NCBI RefSeq assembly: GCF_034048115.1
Contig: NZ_CP139145.1
Location: 3,534,001 to 3,598,000 of the forward strand
Length of the DNA stretch: 64,000 nucleotides
Source of the DNA: Pseudarthrobacter sp. IC2-21
GTDB lineage: Bacteria > Actinomycetota > Actinomycetes > Actinomycetales > Micrococcaceae
Reading direction: 5' to 3'
Of the stretch, positions 33,326 through 42,268 are shown piece by piece; the first letter of the stretch is position 1; every line of letters begins with the position of its first letter. A program made the translations under genes and the position numbers. The notes under the pieces were generated by a model. That model did not search any database, was not told where the DNA came from, and saw only the letters and a program-made list of their open reading frames with translations.

Positions 33326-35042
33326 CTTCCAGCTCGTGAATGCCGGCGGCAATCAGATCGCCGTCCGCAAGGACCTCCGGGTCCCCATGCGCGACGGCAT
33401 CGAACTCGCCGCCGACGCCTACCAGGGCACCGATGACAAGCCGCGTCCCGCGCTGGTGGCGCTGAGCCCCTACGGCAAGGAACTCCAGGCCCTCGCGCTG
33501 ACCACCCCGCCGCAGCGCCGGCCCAGCCCCATGTGGGACGGCTGCATCGAGGCCGGCGACATCGCCCGGATCGTCAAGGAGGACTACGTCCACGTCATCG
33601 GCGATCTGCGCGGCTCCGGCGCGTCCGAAGGCGAGCACATCGGCAACTACAACGCCGGCGGGGTTTCCCTTGGCCAGGACGCGTATGACTTCATCGAGTG
33701 GGTCGCCGCGCAGCCCTGGTGCGACGGCAACGTCGGCATGGTGGGCATCTCCTACTTCGGCTCCATGCAGGTCCTCGCGGCGGCCGAACGCTCGCCGCAC
33801 CTGAAGGCGATCTTCGTCTCCGGCGGCCACTACGACTTCTACGAAACCACGTACCACGGCGGCGTCATGTGGTTCATGCCCCGGGCCGCGCGCGAAGGCC
33901 GCGGCGGCGACTCAGGCTGGGCGTTCACGGACAACGTCAAGTCCCGCATGATCGAAAAGTACTCCCCGGATGAACTGAAGAAGCTCGTGGCCGAGCGCCT
34001 GCAGGATCCGGACGTCGCAGCATGGCCCAACCTGGTCCACGTCCTGCACTACCCGAAGAACCACGAGGCCTGGTTCGACATCGTGATGAACGAACTCGAC
34101 GGCGACTGGTACGAGGAGCGCAACCCCATCACCCTGGCCCCGAACATCGACATCCCCGTCTACCTGCAGCTCGACCAGGGCCGCGGCTGGACCCTGGACG
34201 GCACCATCGAGCTGTACAACGCGCTCAAGGGGCCCAAGAAACTCGACATCGGCCCCTACCCGCCCATGCAGTCGCGGCCCTTCATCGAGGAGCACGACAA
34301 GATGTTCCGCTGGTACGACTACTGGATCAAGGGCATCGAGAACGGGGTGATGGACGAACCGGCCGTGAGTGTCTTTGTGGAGGGCTCCCGTGAGGTGGTC
34401 ACCGCTGACCAGTGGCCGCCGAAGGACGTGGAATACACGTCCCTGTACCTGCGCCCACGCAGCAAGCTGTCTGCCGACCCGGAGCCGATGGGCGAGGAAT
34501 ATGCTGCACCGGACGGCTTCTACCAGGCGCCGCTGACAGTCACGGACAAGGTGGAGATGCTGTCTTGGAGCACCGATGCCTTTGAGACGGACACGGAGCT
34601 GATCGGCACGGGTGCCGCGCACATCTTCGCGGAAATCGACCAGCCGGACACGAACTTCATCATGCGCCTGTGGGACTACGCCCCCAACGGCAAGCGGCAA
34701 CTGATCACCAGCGGCTACCTGAAGGCTTCACACCGCGAGCTCGACGAGCGCACCACCGAGGGCAACCCGTACCACCCGCACACACGCTCAGTGCCGGTGG
34801 AGCCGGGGAAGATCGAGGAATACGTACTGCGGCTCTACCCGTTCGCGAACACCTTCAGGCCGGGCCACCGCCTGGTGGTGGAGCTGTCCAACGACGAACC
34901 GCTTGCCGATGAGCACAACGCCCTGCTGCCGCCGGACGCTTTCCACCTTCCGGTGGGGCGGCCCGTCACCCACAAGATCTACCGCGACGCCGCCCACCCC
35001 TCCCGGCTGGTCCTGCCGTACACCGCGCGCAAGGGCCTGTAA
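33318..35042 (+). CDS. CocE/NonD-family serine hydrolase
   Basis: A 574-residue hydrolase of the cocaine-esterase/Xaa-Pro dipeptidyl-peptidase group. The alpha/beta-hydrolase domain has the nucleophile in GISYFGS near residue 145. A C-terminal jelly-roll domain starts near residue 400 (TGAAHIFAEIDQPDTNFIMRL) and ends RPVTHKIYRD. No secretion signal. GTG start overlaps the preceding gene by 8 bp, with AGGAG upstream. NonD-type members cleave macrotetrolide esters and CocE cleaves benzoyl esters; an aromatic or polyketide ester would suit the neighbouring oxygenases. Confidence 0.9.
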   Translation: MDDFQLVNAGGNQIAVRKDLRVPMRDGIELAADAYQGTDDKPRPALVALSPYGKELQALALTTPPQRRPSPMWDGCIEAGDIARIVKEDYVHVIGDLRGSGASEGEHIGNYNAGGVSLGQDAYDFIEWVAAQPWCDGNVGMVGISYFGSMQVLAAAERSPHLKAIFVSGGHYDFYETTYHGGVMWFMPRAAREGRGGDSGWAFTDNVKSRMIEKYSPDELKKLVAERLQDPDVAAWPNLVHVLHYPKNHEAWFDIVMNELDGDWYEERNPITLAPNIDIPVYLQLDQGRGWTLDGTIELYNALKGPKKLDIGPYPPMQSRPFIEEHDKMFRWYDYWIKGIENGVMDEPAVSVFVEGSREVVTADQWPPKDVEYTSLYLRPRSKLSADPEPMGEEYAAPDGFYQAPLTVTDKVEMLSWSTDAFETDTELIGTGAAHIFAEIDQPDTNFIMRLWDYAPNGKRQLITSGYLKASHRELDERTTEGNPYHPHTRSVPVEPGKIEEYVLRLYPFANTFRPGHRLVVELSNDEPLADEHNALLPPDAFHLPVGRPVTHKIYRDAAHPSRLVLPYTARKGL

Positions 35043-35066
35043 ACAGCGCCCGACGCCGGATCCTGG

Positions 35067-35693
35067 CTAATCGGCCAGGATCCGGTAGAGAGCGCGGCGG
35101 GTTTCGTCGAGCTTCTCGATTGCGGCGGTGCGCTGCTCTTCGGTGGCGGCGCTCCGGAACTGATGGATGACGCCCATCAGCTTCCCCACACTCTGGTGGA
35201 ACGCCGGCCCGGATCCTTCAGCCTCGGTGTTCCAGGCGTTCTCCAGCTCCTCGGCGTGCTCGGCCACATAGGCCTTCCCGGTATCCGTGAGCGTAAAGTC
35301 GGTCCGCCGGCCCTCGCTGAGCGGCGTGATCAGTTCCTCATCCACCAGCTGCTGGAGCGTGGGATAGACGGATCCCGGGCTGGGCCGCCACGCACCCGAG
35401 GTTTTCTCGGCGATGGTCTTGATCAGGCCGTAGCCATTGGAGGGGGCTTCAGCCAGAAGTGACAGGATCGCCCAACGGACGTCGCCCCTGGCGGCCCGCC
35501 GGAAACCTGGTCCGAACCCGGGGCCAAAGCCTCCGCCGGGCCCGAACCCCGGCCCGAATCCGCCGCGCGGCCCAAATCCCGGGCCAAAGCCTGCGCCGCG
35601 GTGCCCGTGCGGCCCGCGCCGGCCTCTTCCGCGCCCGAACTTTCCCCGCCCGAAGGGGGGTTCCAAACACTTGTCATCGTGAATGCCTTTCAT
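35067..35693 (-). CDS. PadR-family regulator with Gly-Phe-Pro repeat N-terminus
   Basis: A 208-residue regulator. Residues about 75-150 are a PadR winged helix (AILSLLAEAPSNGYGLIKTI, GSVYPTLQQLVDEELI, DFTLTDTGKAYVAEHA), followed by a helical dimer region. The first 70 residues are very unusual: basic Gly/Arg-rich, then repeated GFGPGFGP units. It converges with the catabolic operon, 24 bp between stops, so a role in controlling that operon is possible; autoregulation is more certain, given a palindrome upstream. Start ATG at 35693 has no strong ribosome binding site in view. Confidence 0.88.
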   Translation of the reverse strand: MKGIHDDKCLEPPFGRGKFGRGRGRRGPHGHRGAGFGPGFGPRGGFGPGFGPGGGFGPGFGPGFRRAARGDVRWAILSLLAEAPSNGYGLIKTIAEKTSGAWRPSPGSVYPTLQQLVDEELITPLSEGRRTDFTLTDTGKAYVAEHAEELENAWNTEAEGSGPAFHQSVGKLMGVIHQFRSAATEEQRTAAIEKLDETRRALYRILAD

Positions 35694-35768
35694 GGTGGCA
35701 TCGTCCCTTCGCTCATGTGATTTTCGTGATCAGTTTTCGCACCGGTGAACCTATCACCGACAGTTAAA

Positions 35769-35776
35769 GATATATC
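35769..35776. promoter_or_regulatory. AT-rich palindrome upstream of padR-like gene
   Basis: GATATATC is a perfect palindrome inside an AT-rich patch (AAAGATATATCGGTAAATC) 75 bp before the PadR start and in the space shared with the divergent penicillin-binding protein gene. Position and AT content suit a PadR autoregulatory site, but the PadR consensus varies between members. Confidence 0.4.
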
Positions 35777-35916
35777 GGTAAATCGGGGGACGGCAAGGGT
35801 CGGCAGGGGTCCCCGGGCCAAGAATTTTCCGCGAAGCCAACAGTTCAGCAGGCATCTGGATGCGGCAGGTTCAGCGGCGTATCCTGATCACACGTCGCAA
35901 GCTTGAGGGCTGAAGA

Positions 35917-38070
35917 ATGGCGAAGAAAAGGAAGCACGGGCACCGCCTGGCGGGGACCCTGGGAAGGATCCTCGGTTTCTTTACTGCGAGCGCATTGTGC
36001 GGCGTCCTTGCCGCCAGCCTGGTGGCCCCGGCCGTCGCCGCCGCAGGCCTGGGGGTCAGCACCTCCATCGGATTCTTTGACAGCCTCCCCGAGGAACTCA
36101 CGGTCCAGCCGCCGTCGCAAACCACCAGGGTGCTCACGTCCGATGGTCAGACGATCGCCACGTTCTACGCCGAAAACCGGGTCCGGGTCCCGCTGGCCAA
36201 CATGTCTCCGTTCATCAGGGACGGCATCGTGGCCATCGAGGACAGCCGCTTTTACGAGCACGCCGGCATTGACCCCCAGGGCATCCTCCGGGCGTTCCTG
36301 TCCAATGTGACGTCCGGGGGCAAGCAAGGGGCGTCCACCATCACCCAGCAGTACGTCACCAATGTCATCAACGAAGCGCGGCTGTCCCAGGACAAGGGCA
36401 ACGAGGTCATCCTCAGCGGCCAGAAGGACATGGGCGACAAACTGCGGGAGATGAAGCTGGCCGTCGCGCTGGAGAAGAAGTTCACCAAGGACCAGATCCT
36501 GGAGGGCTACCTGAACATCGTCTTCTTCAACAGCGACGCCTTCGGTGTGGAAGCAGCTTCCCGCTATTTCTTCAGCACCACCGCCAAGGATCTGACGCTT
36601 CCGCAGGCGGCCTTGCTCGCCGGGCTGGTCAATAGCCCCACGTTCTACAACCCCGCAGTTAACCCGGAGAACTCGAAGGGCCGCCGCAACCAGGTGCTCG
36701 ACGAGATGCTCAAACACCGCAAAATCACCCAGGCCCAGCACGATGAAGCTGCGGCCGCCCCCATAGAGCTGAAGATCACGCCGGAGCGGCAGGGGTGCGC
36801 CAATGCGGCCATGGCACCCTATTTCTGCGATTACATCTCGCACCTGATCCTCAATAACCCCGCCTACGGGTCGAGCCTGCTCGAGCGGCAGCGGAGGCTC
36901 TACCGCGGGGGGCTCACCATCACCACCACCCTGGACAGCAGGCTGCAGGCCGCCGCACAGGCACAGGTGGATGGCACTGCGGGGCCCAACCCGGACCATT
37001 GGGGGGCAGCCCTGGTGACGGTTCAACCTGGCACCGGGAAGATCCTGGCCATGGCACAGAACACGGTATTCCTGCCCGCGGACGGAAAGTTCGACACCCA
37101 GCTGAATTTCAACGTTGACGCCAAGGACCCTCAAGGCAATGACCTTAACGGCGCCGGCGGCTTCCAGCCAGGGTCAACAATGAAGCCGTTTACCTTTGCT
37201 GAATGGCTCAACGAAGGCAAGTCCATGACTGCCGTGGTGGACGCGTCCCGGCGGGTGTATCCGCTGGGTTTCCCGTGGCGGTCCAGCTGCGGAAAAGTTC
37301 TGGGGGCCTACAGCACGGCGCAGAACAACCCGCAGCTGGGCGCCGCGGACGACCTGCAGAACGCGGAGGACGGCTTCTACCGCCCCATGCCGGTCAACTA
37401 TGGGCTGTACAACTCCATTAACACTGCAACGTTCGCCGCGGCCGCCCAGCTGGACTTCTGCGGTATCCAGAAGATGGTGGACGCCGTGGGCCTTCATAGC
37501 GGGCTGGACGGTGCCCAGATCAACATGCACCAGTTGGGCAACCTGCTCGGTGCCACCGGCGTGGCGCCGCTCCATCTGGCCAACGCCTTTGCCACCTTCG
37601 CCAATGACGGCAAATACTGCGCCCCCGTGGCGCTGGTCGATGTCACAGACGCGGCCGGCGGCAAGCTCCCGGCGCAACCCAGCGAATGCCGCGATGCCGT
37701 CAAACCCGACGTGGCACGCGGGGTCAACGCGGTACTGCAGGATGTGCTGACCAAGGGCTCCGGCGTCTGGATCAACCCGAAGGTCCATGACAAGCGGCCC
37801 ACGGCGGCCAAGACCGGCACCTCCAACAACAATGGCTCCACGTGGGTGGTGGGCTACACCTCGGGCCTGGCCACCGCGTCGTTCTTCGGGGATGCGCTGG
37901 AGGGCCAGAAGCGTTCGGGCCAGAACGTGACCATCAACGGAACCTTCTACCCCCGGCTGGACGGCTGGATGATCGCCGGGCCGCAATGGGCCAATTACAT
38001 GGTGCAGGTAACGCCGCTGTATCCGGCAAACCCGTTCCCGCCGCCGCCGGCATCCATGACCAAACCGTAG
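35917..38070 (+). CDS. Bifunctional class A penicillin-binding protein
   Basis: A 717-residue membrane-anchored peptidoglycan polymerase and cross-linker. A short cytoplasmic basic start (MAKKRKHGHR) leads into one membrane segment (about residues 20-45). The GT51 glycosyltransferase domain (70-260) has VAIEDSRFYEHAGID with the catalytic Glu near residue 108 and GASTITQQYVTN. The transpeptidase domain (330-700) has SxxK as GSTMKPF near residue 419, SxN as YNSINT near 502 and KTGTSN near 631. A proline-rich end follows. It appears monocistronic. Confidence 0.93.
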   Translation: MAKKRKHGHRLAGTLGRILGFFTASALCGVLAASLVAPAVAAAGLGVSTSIGFFDSLPEELTVQPPSQTTRVLTSDGQTIATFYAENRVRVPLANMSPFIRDGIVAIEDSRFYEHAGIDPQGILRAFLSNVTSGGKQGASTITQQYVTNVINEARLSQDKGNEVILSGQKDMGDKLREMKLAVALEKKFTKDQILEGYLNIVFFNSDAFGVEAASRYFFSTTAKDLTLPQAALLAGLVNSPTFYNPAVNPENSKGRRNQVLDEMLKHRKITQAQHDEAAAAPIELKITPERQGCANAAMAPYFCDYISHLILNNPAYGSSLLERQRRLYRGGLTITTTLDSRLQAAAQAQVDGTAGPNPDHWGAALVTVQPGTGKILAMAQNTVFLPADGKFDTQLNFNVDAKDPQGNDLNGAGGFQPGSTMKPFTFAEWLNEGKSMTAVVDASRRVYPLGFPWRSSCGKVLGAYSTAQNNPQLGAADDLQNAEDGFYRPMPVNYGLYNSINTATFAAAAQLDFCGIQKMVDAVGLHSGLDGAQINMHQLGNLLGATGVAPLHLANAFATFANDGKYCAPVALVDVTDAAGGKLPAQPSECRDAVKPDVARGVNAVLQDVLTKGSGVWINPKVHDKRPTAAKTGTSNNNGSTWVVGYTSGLATASFFGDALEGQKRSGQNVTINGTFYPRLDGWMIAGPQWANYMVQVTPLYPANPFPPPPASMTKP

Positions 38071-38080
38071 CGCCCACTCA

Positions 38081-38155
38081 GGTAGTGCTGCGCCAGGTAG
38101 GACTGCGCTAGGTAGGACTGCGCTAGGTAGAACTGCGCTAGGTGGTACCGCGCCA
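38081..38155. repeat. Five tandem copies of a 15-bp unit
   Basis: Units with consensus GGTAGGACTGCGCTA run at 38081, 38096, 38111, 38126 and 38141. The second and third are identical, the outer ones diverge. The array lies just after the penicillin-binding protein gene, and its last unit encodes the C-terminus of the leftward DUF1992 gene (its stop codon is inside unit four). Length variation here would move that gene's stop context. Confidence 0.9.
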
Positions 38156-38731
38156 GAGGCGCCGCCACCAGGACGGCTTAGGCTCCGGTTCGGGCACAGC
38201 CGCCGCGGCACGGGATGCCCGGCGCTCGTGCCAGCGGGCCACCTCGGCGTCCACGTCCCGGGTTTTCGTGATGACCGGAGGCCCGCCCTGGAGTTGGCGG
38301 CGGGCGTCGATCACCCGGGCGTTGAAGTCAGCCACCATGTCGCGGACCTGCTTTTCGGTGAACAGGGCATCGAGCCGGCCGTCCAGCCCGGCGTCCTCAG
38401 TGCGCAGAAGGATGGCTTTGGGCCCGAGTCCGCTGAGATTCTCCCGCTGGATCAGCCCCTTAACCCACCAGTCAGGATCGTAAGCCTCCCCCAGCCCCGG
38501 AATGGGTTTCCCCGCATACTTGAGGTTGTCGAACTTGCCCTGCGCCATGGCATCCCGGATCAGGTATTCCACCCGGCGGGCATCGTCCACCTTCTTGCGC
38601 TTTTCCCGTTCCCGCGCCTCGGCCGCTTCAAGTGCGGCCTCCTCTTCGGCGCTGATGCCGGCGCCGCGGTAGGACCGCAGCTCGGCGGCCCGCTCCAGCC
38701 GGCGCCGGAAGGATCCCGTCCCGCCGCTCAT
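38138..38731 (-). CDS. DUF1992 (DnaJ-homologue) protein
   Basis: A 197-residue soluble protein. The DUF1992 core runs from about residue 50 to 125: VEYLIRDAMAQGKFDNLKYAGKPIPGL, then NLSGLGPKAILLR. An N-terminal charged helix rich in Glu/Arg (residues 20-48) probably forms a coiled coil, and the end is Trp/Arg-rich. The ATG at 38731 is chosen because GGAG lies upstream and conservation begins there. Distant relatives are described as DnaJ subfamily C member 28; no cellular role is clear. Confidence 0.82.
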   Translation of the reverse strand: MSGGTGSFRRRLERAAELRSYRGAGISAEEEAALEAAEAREREKRKKVDDARRVEYLIRDAMAQGKFDNLKYAGKPIPGLGEAYDPDWWVKGLIQRENLSGLGPKAILLRTEDAGLDGRLDALFTEKQVRDMVADFNARVIDARRQLQGGPPVITKTRDVDAEVARWHERRASRAAAAVPEPEPKPSWWRRLWRGTT

Positions 38732-38963
38732 AAGACTGCCGCTCCCTCCGCGCCGACCCCCACGGCGCCACTCACCGCCGAACGGGGGCCCGGCATCCAC
38801 CCCGCCCGCCTGCCCATCAGGATCACAAAGCCAGCATACTTTTCCAGCCGGAGGCGGTGAAGATGCGCCATTGCATTTATGAGTGGCCGGACGCGGTGCC
38901 GAAGGGCAACTCCGGGTGTGAGCGTGCGATGCTTCGAAGACCACTGACGAGATGAGGACCCCG
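38732..38963. other. Intergenic region without a supported gene
   Basis: These 232 bp separate the divergent DUF1992 gene and the broken binding-protein gene. The open frames seen here are low-complexity extensions. Promoters for both neighbours must lie here, but no clear -35/-10 pair stands out. Confidence 0.4.
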
Positions 38964-39682
38964 ATGAACACCCCGGCTGCCGGCCCCGACACCCCCGCCC
39001 TCACACTGTTCTGCGCCTTTGCGCTGAAACAGGCAGTGGAGCAAACCATCCTTCCCGCATACATCGCAGCGGGCGGCCACCCGGTGGAGGCAGTCTATGA
39101 ACCCACGTTCAGGCTGCTGACCAGGATCGAGGCCGGCGCCCGCCCGGATGTGATGGCAAAATCACCGGCACCCTCGCGGACCTGGCTGCAGCGCACATCG
39201 TGACCGGGCTCCGCCCCCTCGCCCGGACAGGGGTGGGCGTGGCCGTTCCGCCGGACGCGCCGGTTCCGGACATCAGCACCGTGGATGCCTTTGTCAGCGC
39301 CGTGACCAGCGCCCGCTCGGTGGCCTATTCCCGCAGCGGCCCGAGCGGCATCTACTTCGCCGGACTGCTGGAAGGGCTGGGGATTGCCGGAGAGGTGAAG
39401 GCCAGGGCCACCGTGGTTGACTCCGGGCCCACCGCAGCGGCGCTCCTGGACGGCCGCGCGGACCTTGCCATCCATCAACTCAGCGAGCTGATCCTGGTTC
39501 CCGAGGCCACTGTTGTCGGCCCGCTTCCGGAGGACATCCAGGAGTACACCGACTTCTCCACAGCGCTGGGGGGCGTATCCCTGGCGGCGGGAGGCCAGGA
39601 GTTGCGTGCGTTCCTGCACGGCCCCGAGGCGCGCTCAGCCTGCGCGGCAAACGGACTGGAAGTATTTTCCGAAAAAGCTTGA
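38964..39682 (+). pseudogene. Substrate-binding protein (ModA-like), frameshifted
   Basis: Two abutting frames together spell one periplasmic-binding-type II domain. The first (from ATG 38964, after GAGGA) reads LTLFCAFALKQAVEQTILP to DVMAK. The second resumes at ITGTLADLAAAHIVTGL and runs to the stop at 39682, with SGPSGIYFAGLLEGLGI and DLAIHQLSEL typical of molybdate-binding-like proteins. One missing A in the AAAA run at about 39162-39165 explains the break. No signal peptide is seen, as in cytoplasmic relatives. It may be a decayed gene or an assembly error. Confidence 0.72.
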
Positions 39683-39793
39683 CGGTTCAACTTTATAGAT
39701 CTATATTTAGTTGTAGCTTCAAGTAGTAATCCTCAAGCAGAACAGAATCTGATGCAAAACTTCCTCGCCCGCCTTTTCGGAAAGAAGAACACC

Positions 39794-40435
39794 ATGACTG
39801 ACATCACCATCATTGGCAACGGCAACATGGCCCGCGGCATCGCCAGCCGCGCCATCGCAGCAGGAAAGAAGGTCGAAATCCTCGGCCAGGACGCCGCCAA
39901 GGCGCAGGCTCTCGCCAACGAACTCGGCGCAGACGTCAGCTTCGGCACCACGGCCGGCGCCCCGCAGGGCAGCATCGTGGTCCTCGCCGTCCCGTTCGAT
40001 GCGGCCAAGGCTGTTGTCAGCGCCTACGGCGACCAGCTCGCCGGCAAGACGGTGGTGGACATTACCAACCCCGTGAACTTCGAAACCTTTGATTCCCTCG
40101 TGGTGGAGCCGGGTTCCTCGGCTGCCGAGGAGATCGCGGCACTGGCCCCGGCCGGGGTCAACGTCGTCAAGGCGTTCAACACCACCTTCGCCAGCACCCT
40201 GGTGGCGGGCGAGTCCGGCGGTAAGCCGCTGGACGTCTTCATCGCCGGTGACAACGCCGAGGCCACCCAGGCCGTCAGCAGCTTCGTCAGCGCCGCGGGC
40301 ATGCGCCCCCTGGTAGTGGGCCCGCTCAAGCGCTCCCGTGAACTCGAGGGCTTCCAGTTCGTCGTCATGACCGTGCAGGCCAACCCGGCGTTCGCGGACT
40401 TCAACTGGGACACCGGGCTCGCCATCACCAAGTAG
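39794..40435 (+). CDS. NADPH-dependent F420 reductase-like protein
   Basis: A 213-residue Rossmann-fold protein of the F420-dependent NADP oxidoreductase/NADP reductase-like family. The dinucleotide motif is IIGNGNMARGIASR at residues 5-18, followed by VLAVPFDAAKAVV and VVDITNPVNF. The central VNVVKAFNTTFASTLV is the family signature. ATG at 39794 (after GGAAAGAAG) starts directly at the fold; an ATG at 39752 would add 14 polar residues. It probably reduces or oxidises a small substrate with NADPH; F420 use is unproven. A strong terminator follows. Confidence 0.85.
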   Translation: MTDITIIGNGNMARGIASRAIAAGKKVEILGQDAAKAQALANELGADVSFGTTAGAPQGSIVVLAVPFDAAKAVVSAYGDQLAGKTVVDITNPVNFETFDSLVVEPGSSAAEEIAALAPAGVNVVKAFNTTFASTLVAGESGGKPLDVFIAGDNAEATQAVSSFVSAAGMRPLVVGPLKRSRELEGFQFVVMTVQANPAFADFNWDTGLAITK

Positions 40436-40449
40436 CCAAACCCAAAAGC

Positions 40450-40497
40450 AAGGGCACGACGCGCGGGACCTCCCGCCGTCGTGCCCTTCCTTTTTGT
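40450..40497 (+). terminator. Rho-independent terminator
   Basis: AAGGGCACGAC (40450-40460) pairs with GTCGTGCCCTT (40478-40488), and an inner GCGGGA/TCCCGC extends the stem. Five T residues follow at once. It ends the F420-reductase-like gene and faces the convergent acyl-CoA ligase. Confidence 0.9.
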
Positions 40498-40575
40498 TCC
40501 GGAAGCTGAGGCGCCGGAACACGAGACGGGCCCGGGGCTTGCCCTCCGGGCGCCCGGCAACCTGGTTAGGGGCTG

Positions 40576-42264
40576 CTAAAGCTGCGGAAGCACCTGGTCC
40601 CGGACCTGCCTTCGGAGGATCTTGCCCAGCATGGAACGTGGCATGTCCTGGATTTCCACAATGCGGCGGGGCACCTTGTACCCGGCCAAGTGCTCCCGGC
40701 AGTGGGCGCGCAGGGCTTCCTCATCCAGTGCTGTGCCCGGTTCGAGTTCAACGGCCGCCGCGACCAGTTCGCCGCCGCGTTCCAGCGGTTTGCCGATCAC
40801 GGCCGCGTCCTTCACGTCCGGATGGAGCCGCAGGACGGATTCCACCTCACTGGGCGAGACGTTGAACCCGCCCGTGATGATCAGCTCCTTCGCACGGTCC
40901 ACCACGGTGGCAAAACCGTCCGCATCGACCGTGACAATGTCTCCGGTCCGCAGCCAGCCATCGGCAGTCAGCGTTTTGGCCGTTTCCTCCGGGTTGTTCC
41001 AATAGCCTTTGAAGACCTGCGGGCCCCTGATCAGCAGCTCACCCTGCTGGCCGGGCGCCACCTCAGTGCCGGGGTCATCGAGCTCCACCACCTTCATCAG
41101 GGTGGACGGGAACGGGACGCCGATGGTCCCCGGCCGCCGGCTCGGGTGGAAAGGGTTGCCCAGCGCTACCGGTGAGGATTCGGTCATCCCGTAGCCCTCC
41201 ACCAGCAGGCCCCCGGACACGGACTCCCAAAGTTCCACCACGTGGTCCGGCAGGTTCATGGCCCCGGAGATGCAGTACTTGCAGCTGCGCAGCGAAACCC
41301 CCTTTTCCCTCGCCGCCATCGCGGTCCGTTCGTAGATCGGCGGCACCGCGCAGTAGACGGTGGCCGGCGACTTCTTCATGGCTGCGAGCACCAGGTCAGT
41401 GTCGAACTTGGGGAAGAGCACCAGCAGCCCCTGCTTGCGGATGCCGAACGTCAGGTACAGGGTCATGCCGAAGGCGTGGAACATCGGCAGGATGGCGTAA
41501 AGGATCTCCTTGCCGTACTCGGCGCCCTGCATCCAGGCCTCCCCCTGGAGGGCGTTGGCGTAGAGGTTGAAGTGGGTGAGCATGGCGCCCTTGGGCCTGC
41601 CCGTCGTCCCGGAGGTGTACTGGATGACCGCCAGATCCTCCACCGCGGGCCCCGGGTGGGCGGGGTCAATCCGGCCGTGGTCCAGGAGGTGCTTCCACGG
41701 CATGGTACCGGGAGCCGGGGCCGTCAGGGACGCCCTGGTGTCACGCAGCTTCCCCACGGGCAGGCCCAGCGCCAGGCGTTTGATGGCGGGGAACGCCGCC
41801 AGGAGGTTGACCGAGACAACATGGTCAATCTCGATGTCGGCCGGAAACTCCCGGATGGCAGCGGCCGCCTTGTCCCATGTAATGACCACCCTCGCCTGGT
41901 GGTCCTCAAACTGGTGGCGGAGCTCCCGCGAGGTGTACAGCGGGTTGTGCTCCACCACCACCGCGCCCAGTCGGAGTACGGCATAGAAGGCAACCACATG
42001 CTGGGGACAGTTCGGCAGGATCAGGGCCACACGGTCCCCGGCCCGGACGCCCAGCAGCCGGAGGCCTTCGGCGGCACGGTCCACCTGCTCCCCGAGTTCC
42101 GCATAGCTGGTGCGCCGGCCGAAGAACTCCAGCGCCGGGCGAGTGCCGGCTTCGGCCACGGAGCGTTCCAGCATGGCCGTCAGGGACTCTGTCGGCAGCT
42201 GAATCTCTGCCGGCACGCCGGGCTGGTAGTTCTTCACCCACGGCTGCACATCCACGTCTTCCAC
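40576..42264 (-). CDS. Long-chain fatty-acid-CoA ligase
   Basis: A 562-residue adenylate-forming enzyme, activating a carboxylic acid with ATP and joining it to CoA. AMP-binding core YTSGTTGRPKGAMLTH near residue 195, GYGMTESSP near 345, the hinge GWLRTGDIVTVDADG near 425 and the C-terminal catalytic lysine motif MPRSMLGKILRRQ near 550. GTG at 42264 is used since it starts 4 bp after the upstream stop and gives the usual length; the frame extends back into that gene. Long-chain specificity is inferred from overall similarity; medium-chain or aromatic acids are possible. Confidence 0.9.
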   Translation of the reverse strand: MEDVDVQPWVKNYQPGVPAEIQLPTESLTAMLERSVAEAGTRPALEFFGRRTSYAELGEQVDRAAEGLRLLGVRAGDRVALILPNCPQHVVAFYAVLRLGAVVVEHNPLYTSRELRHQFEDHQARVVITWDKAAAAIREFPADIEIDHVVSVNLLAAFPAIKRLALGLPVGKLRDTRASLTAPAPGTMPWKHLLDHGRIDPAHPGPAVEDLAVIQYTSGTTGRPKGAMLTHFNLYANALQGEAWMQGAEYGKEILYAILPMFHAFGMTLYLTFGIRKQGLLVLFPKFDTDLVLAAMKKSPATVYCAVPPIYERTAMAAREKGVSLRSCKYCISGAMNLPDHVVELWESVSGGLLVEGYGMTESSPVALGNPFHPSRRPGTIGVPFPSTLMKVVELDDPGTEVAPGQQGELLIRGPQVFKGYWNNPEETAKTLTADGWLRTGDIVTVDADGFATVVDRAKELIITGGFNVSPSEVESVLRLHPDVKDAAVIGKPLERGGELVAAAVELEPGTALDEEALRAHCREHLAGYKVPRRIVEIQDMPRSMLGKILRRQVRDQVLPQL

Positions 42265-42268
42265 GGCT

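Noticed and set aside
35437..35682. Proline-rich frame opposite the padR-like N-terminus
   Set aside because: It is the complement of the GFGP repeats and has no independent support.
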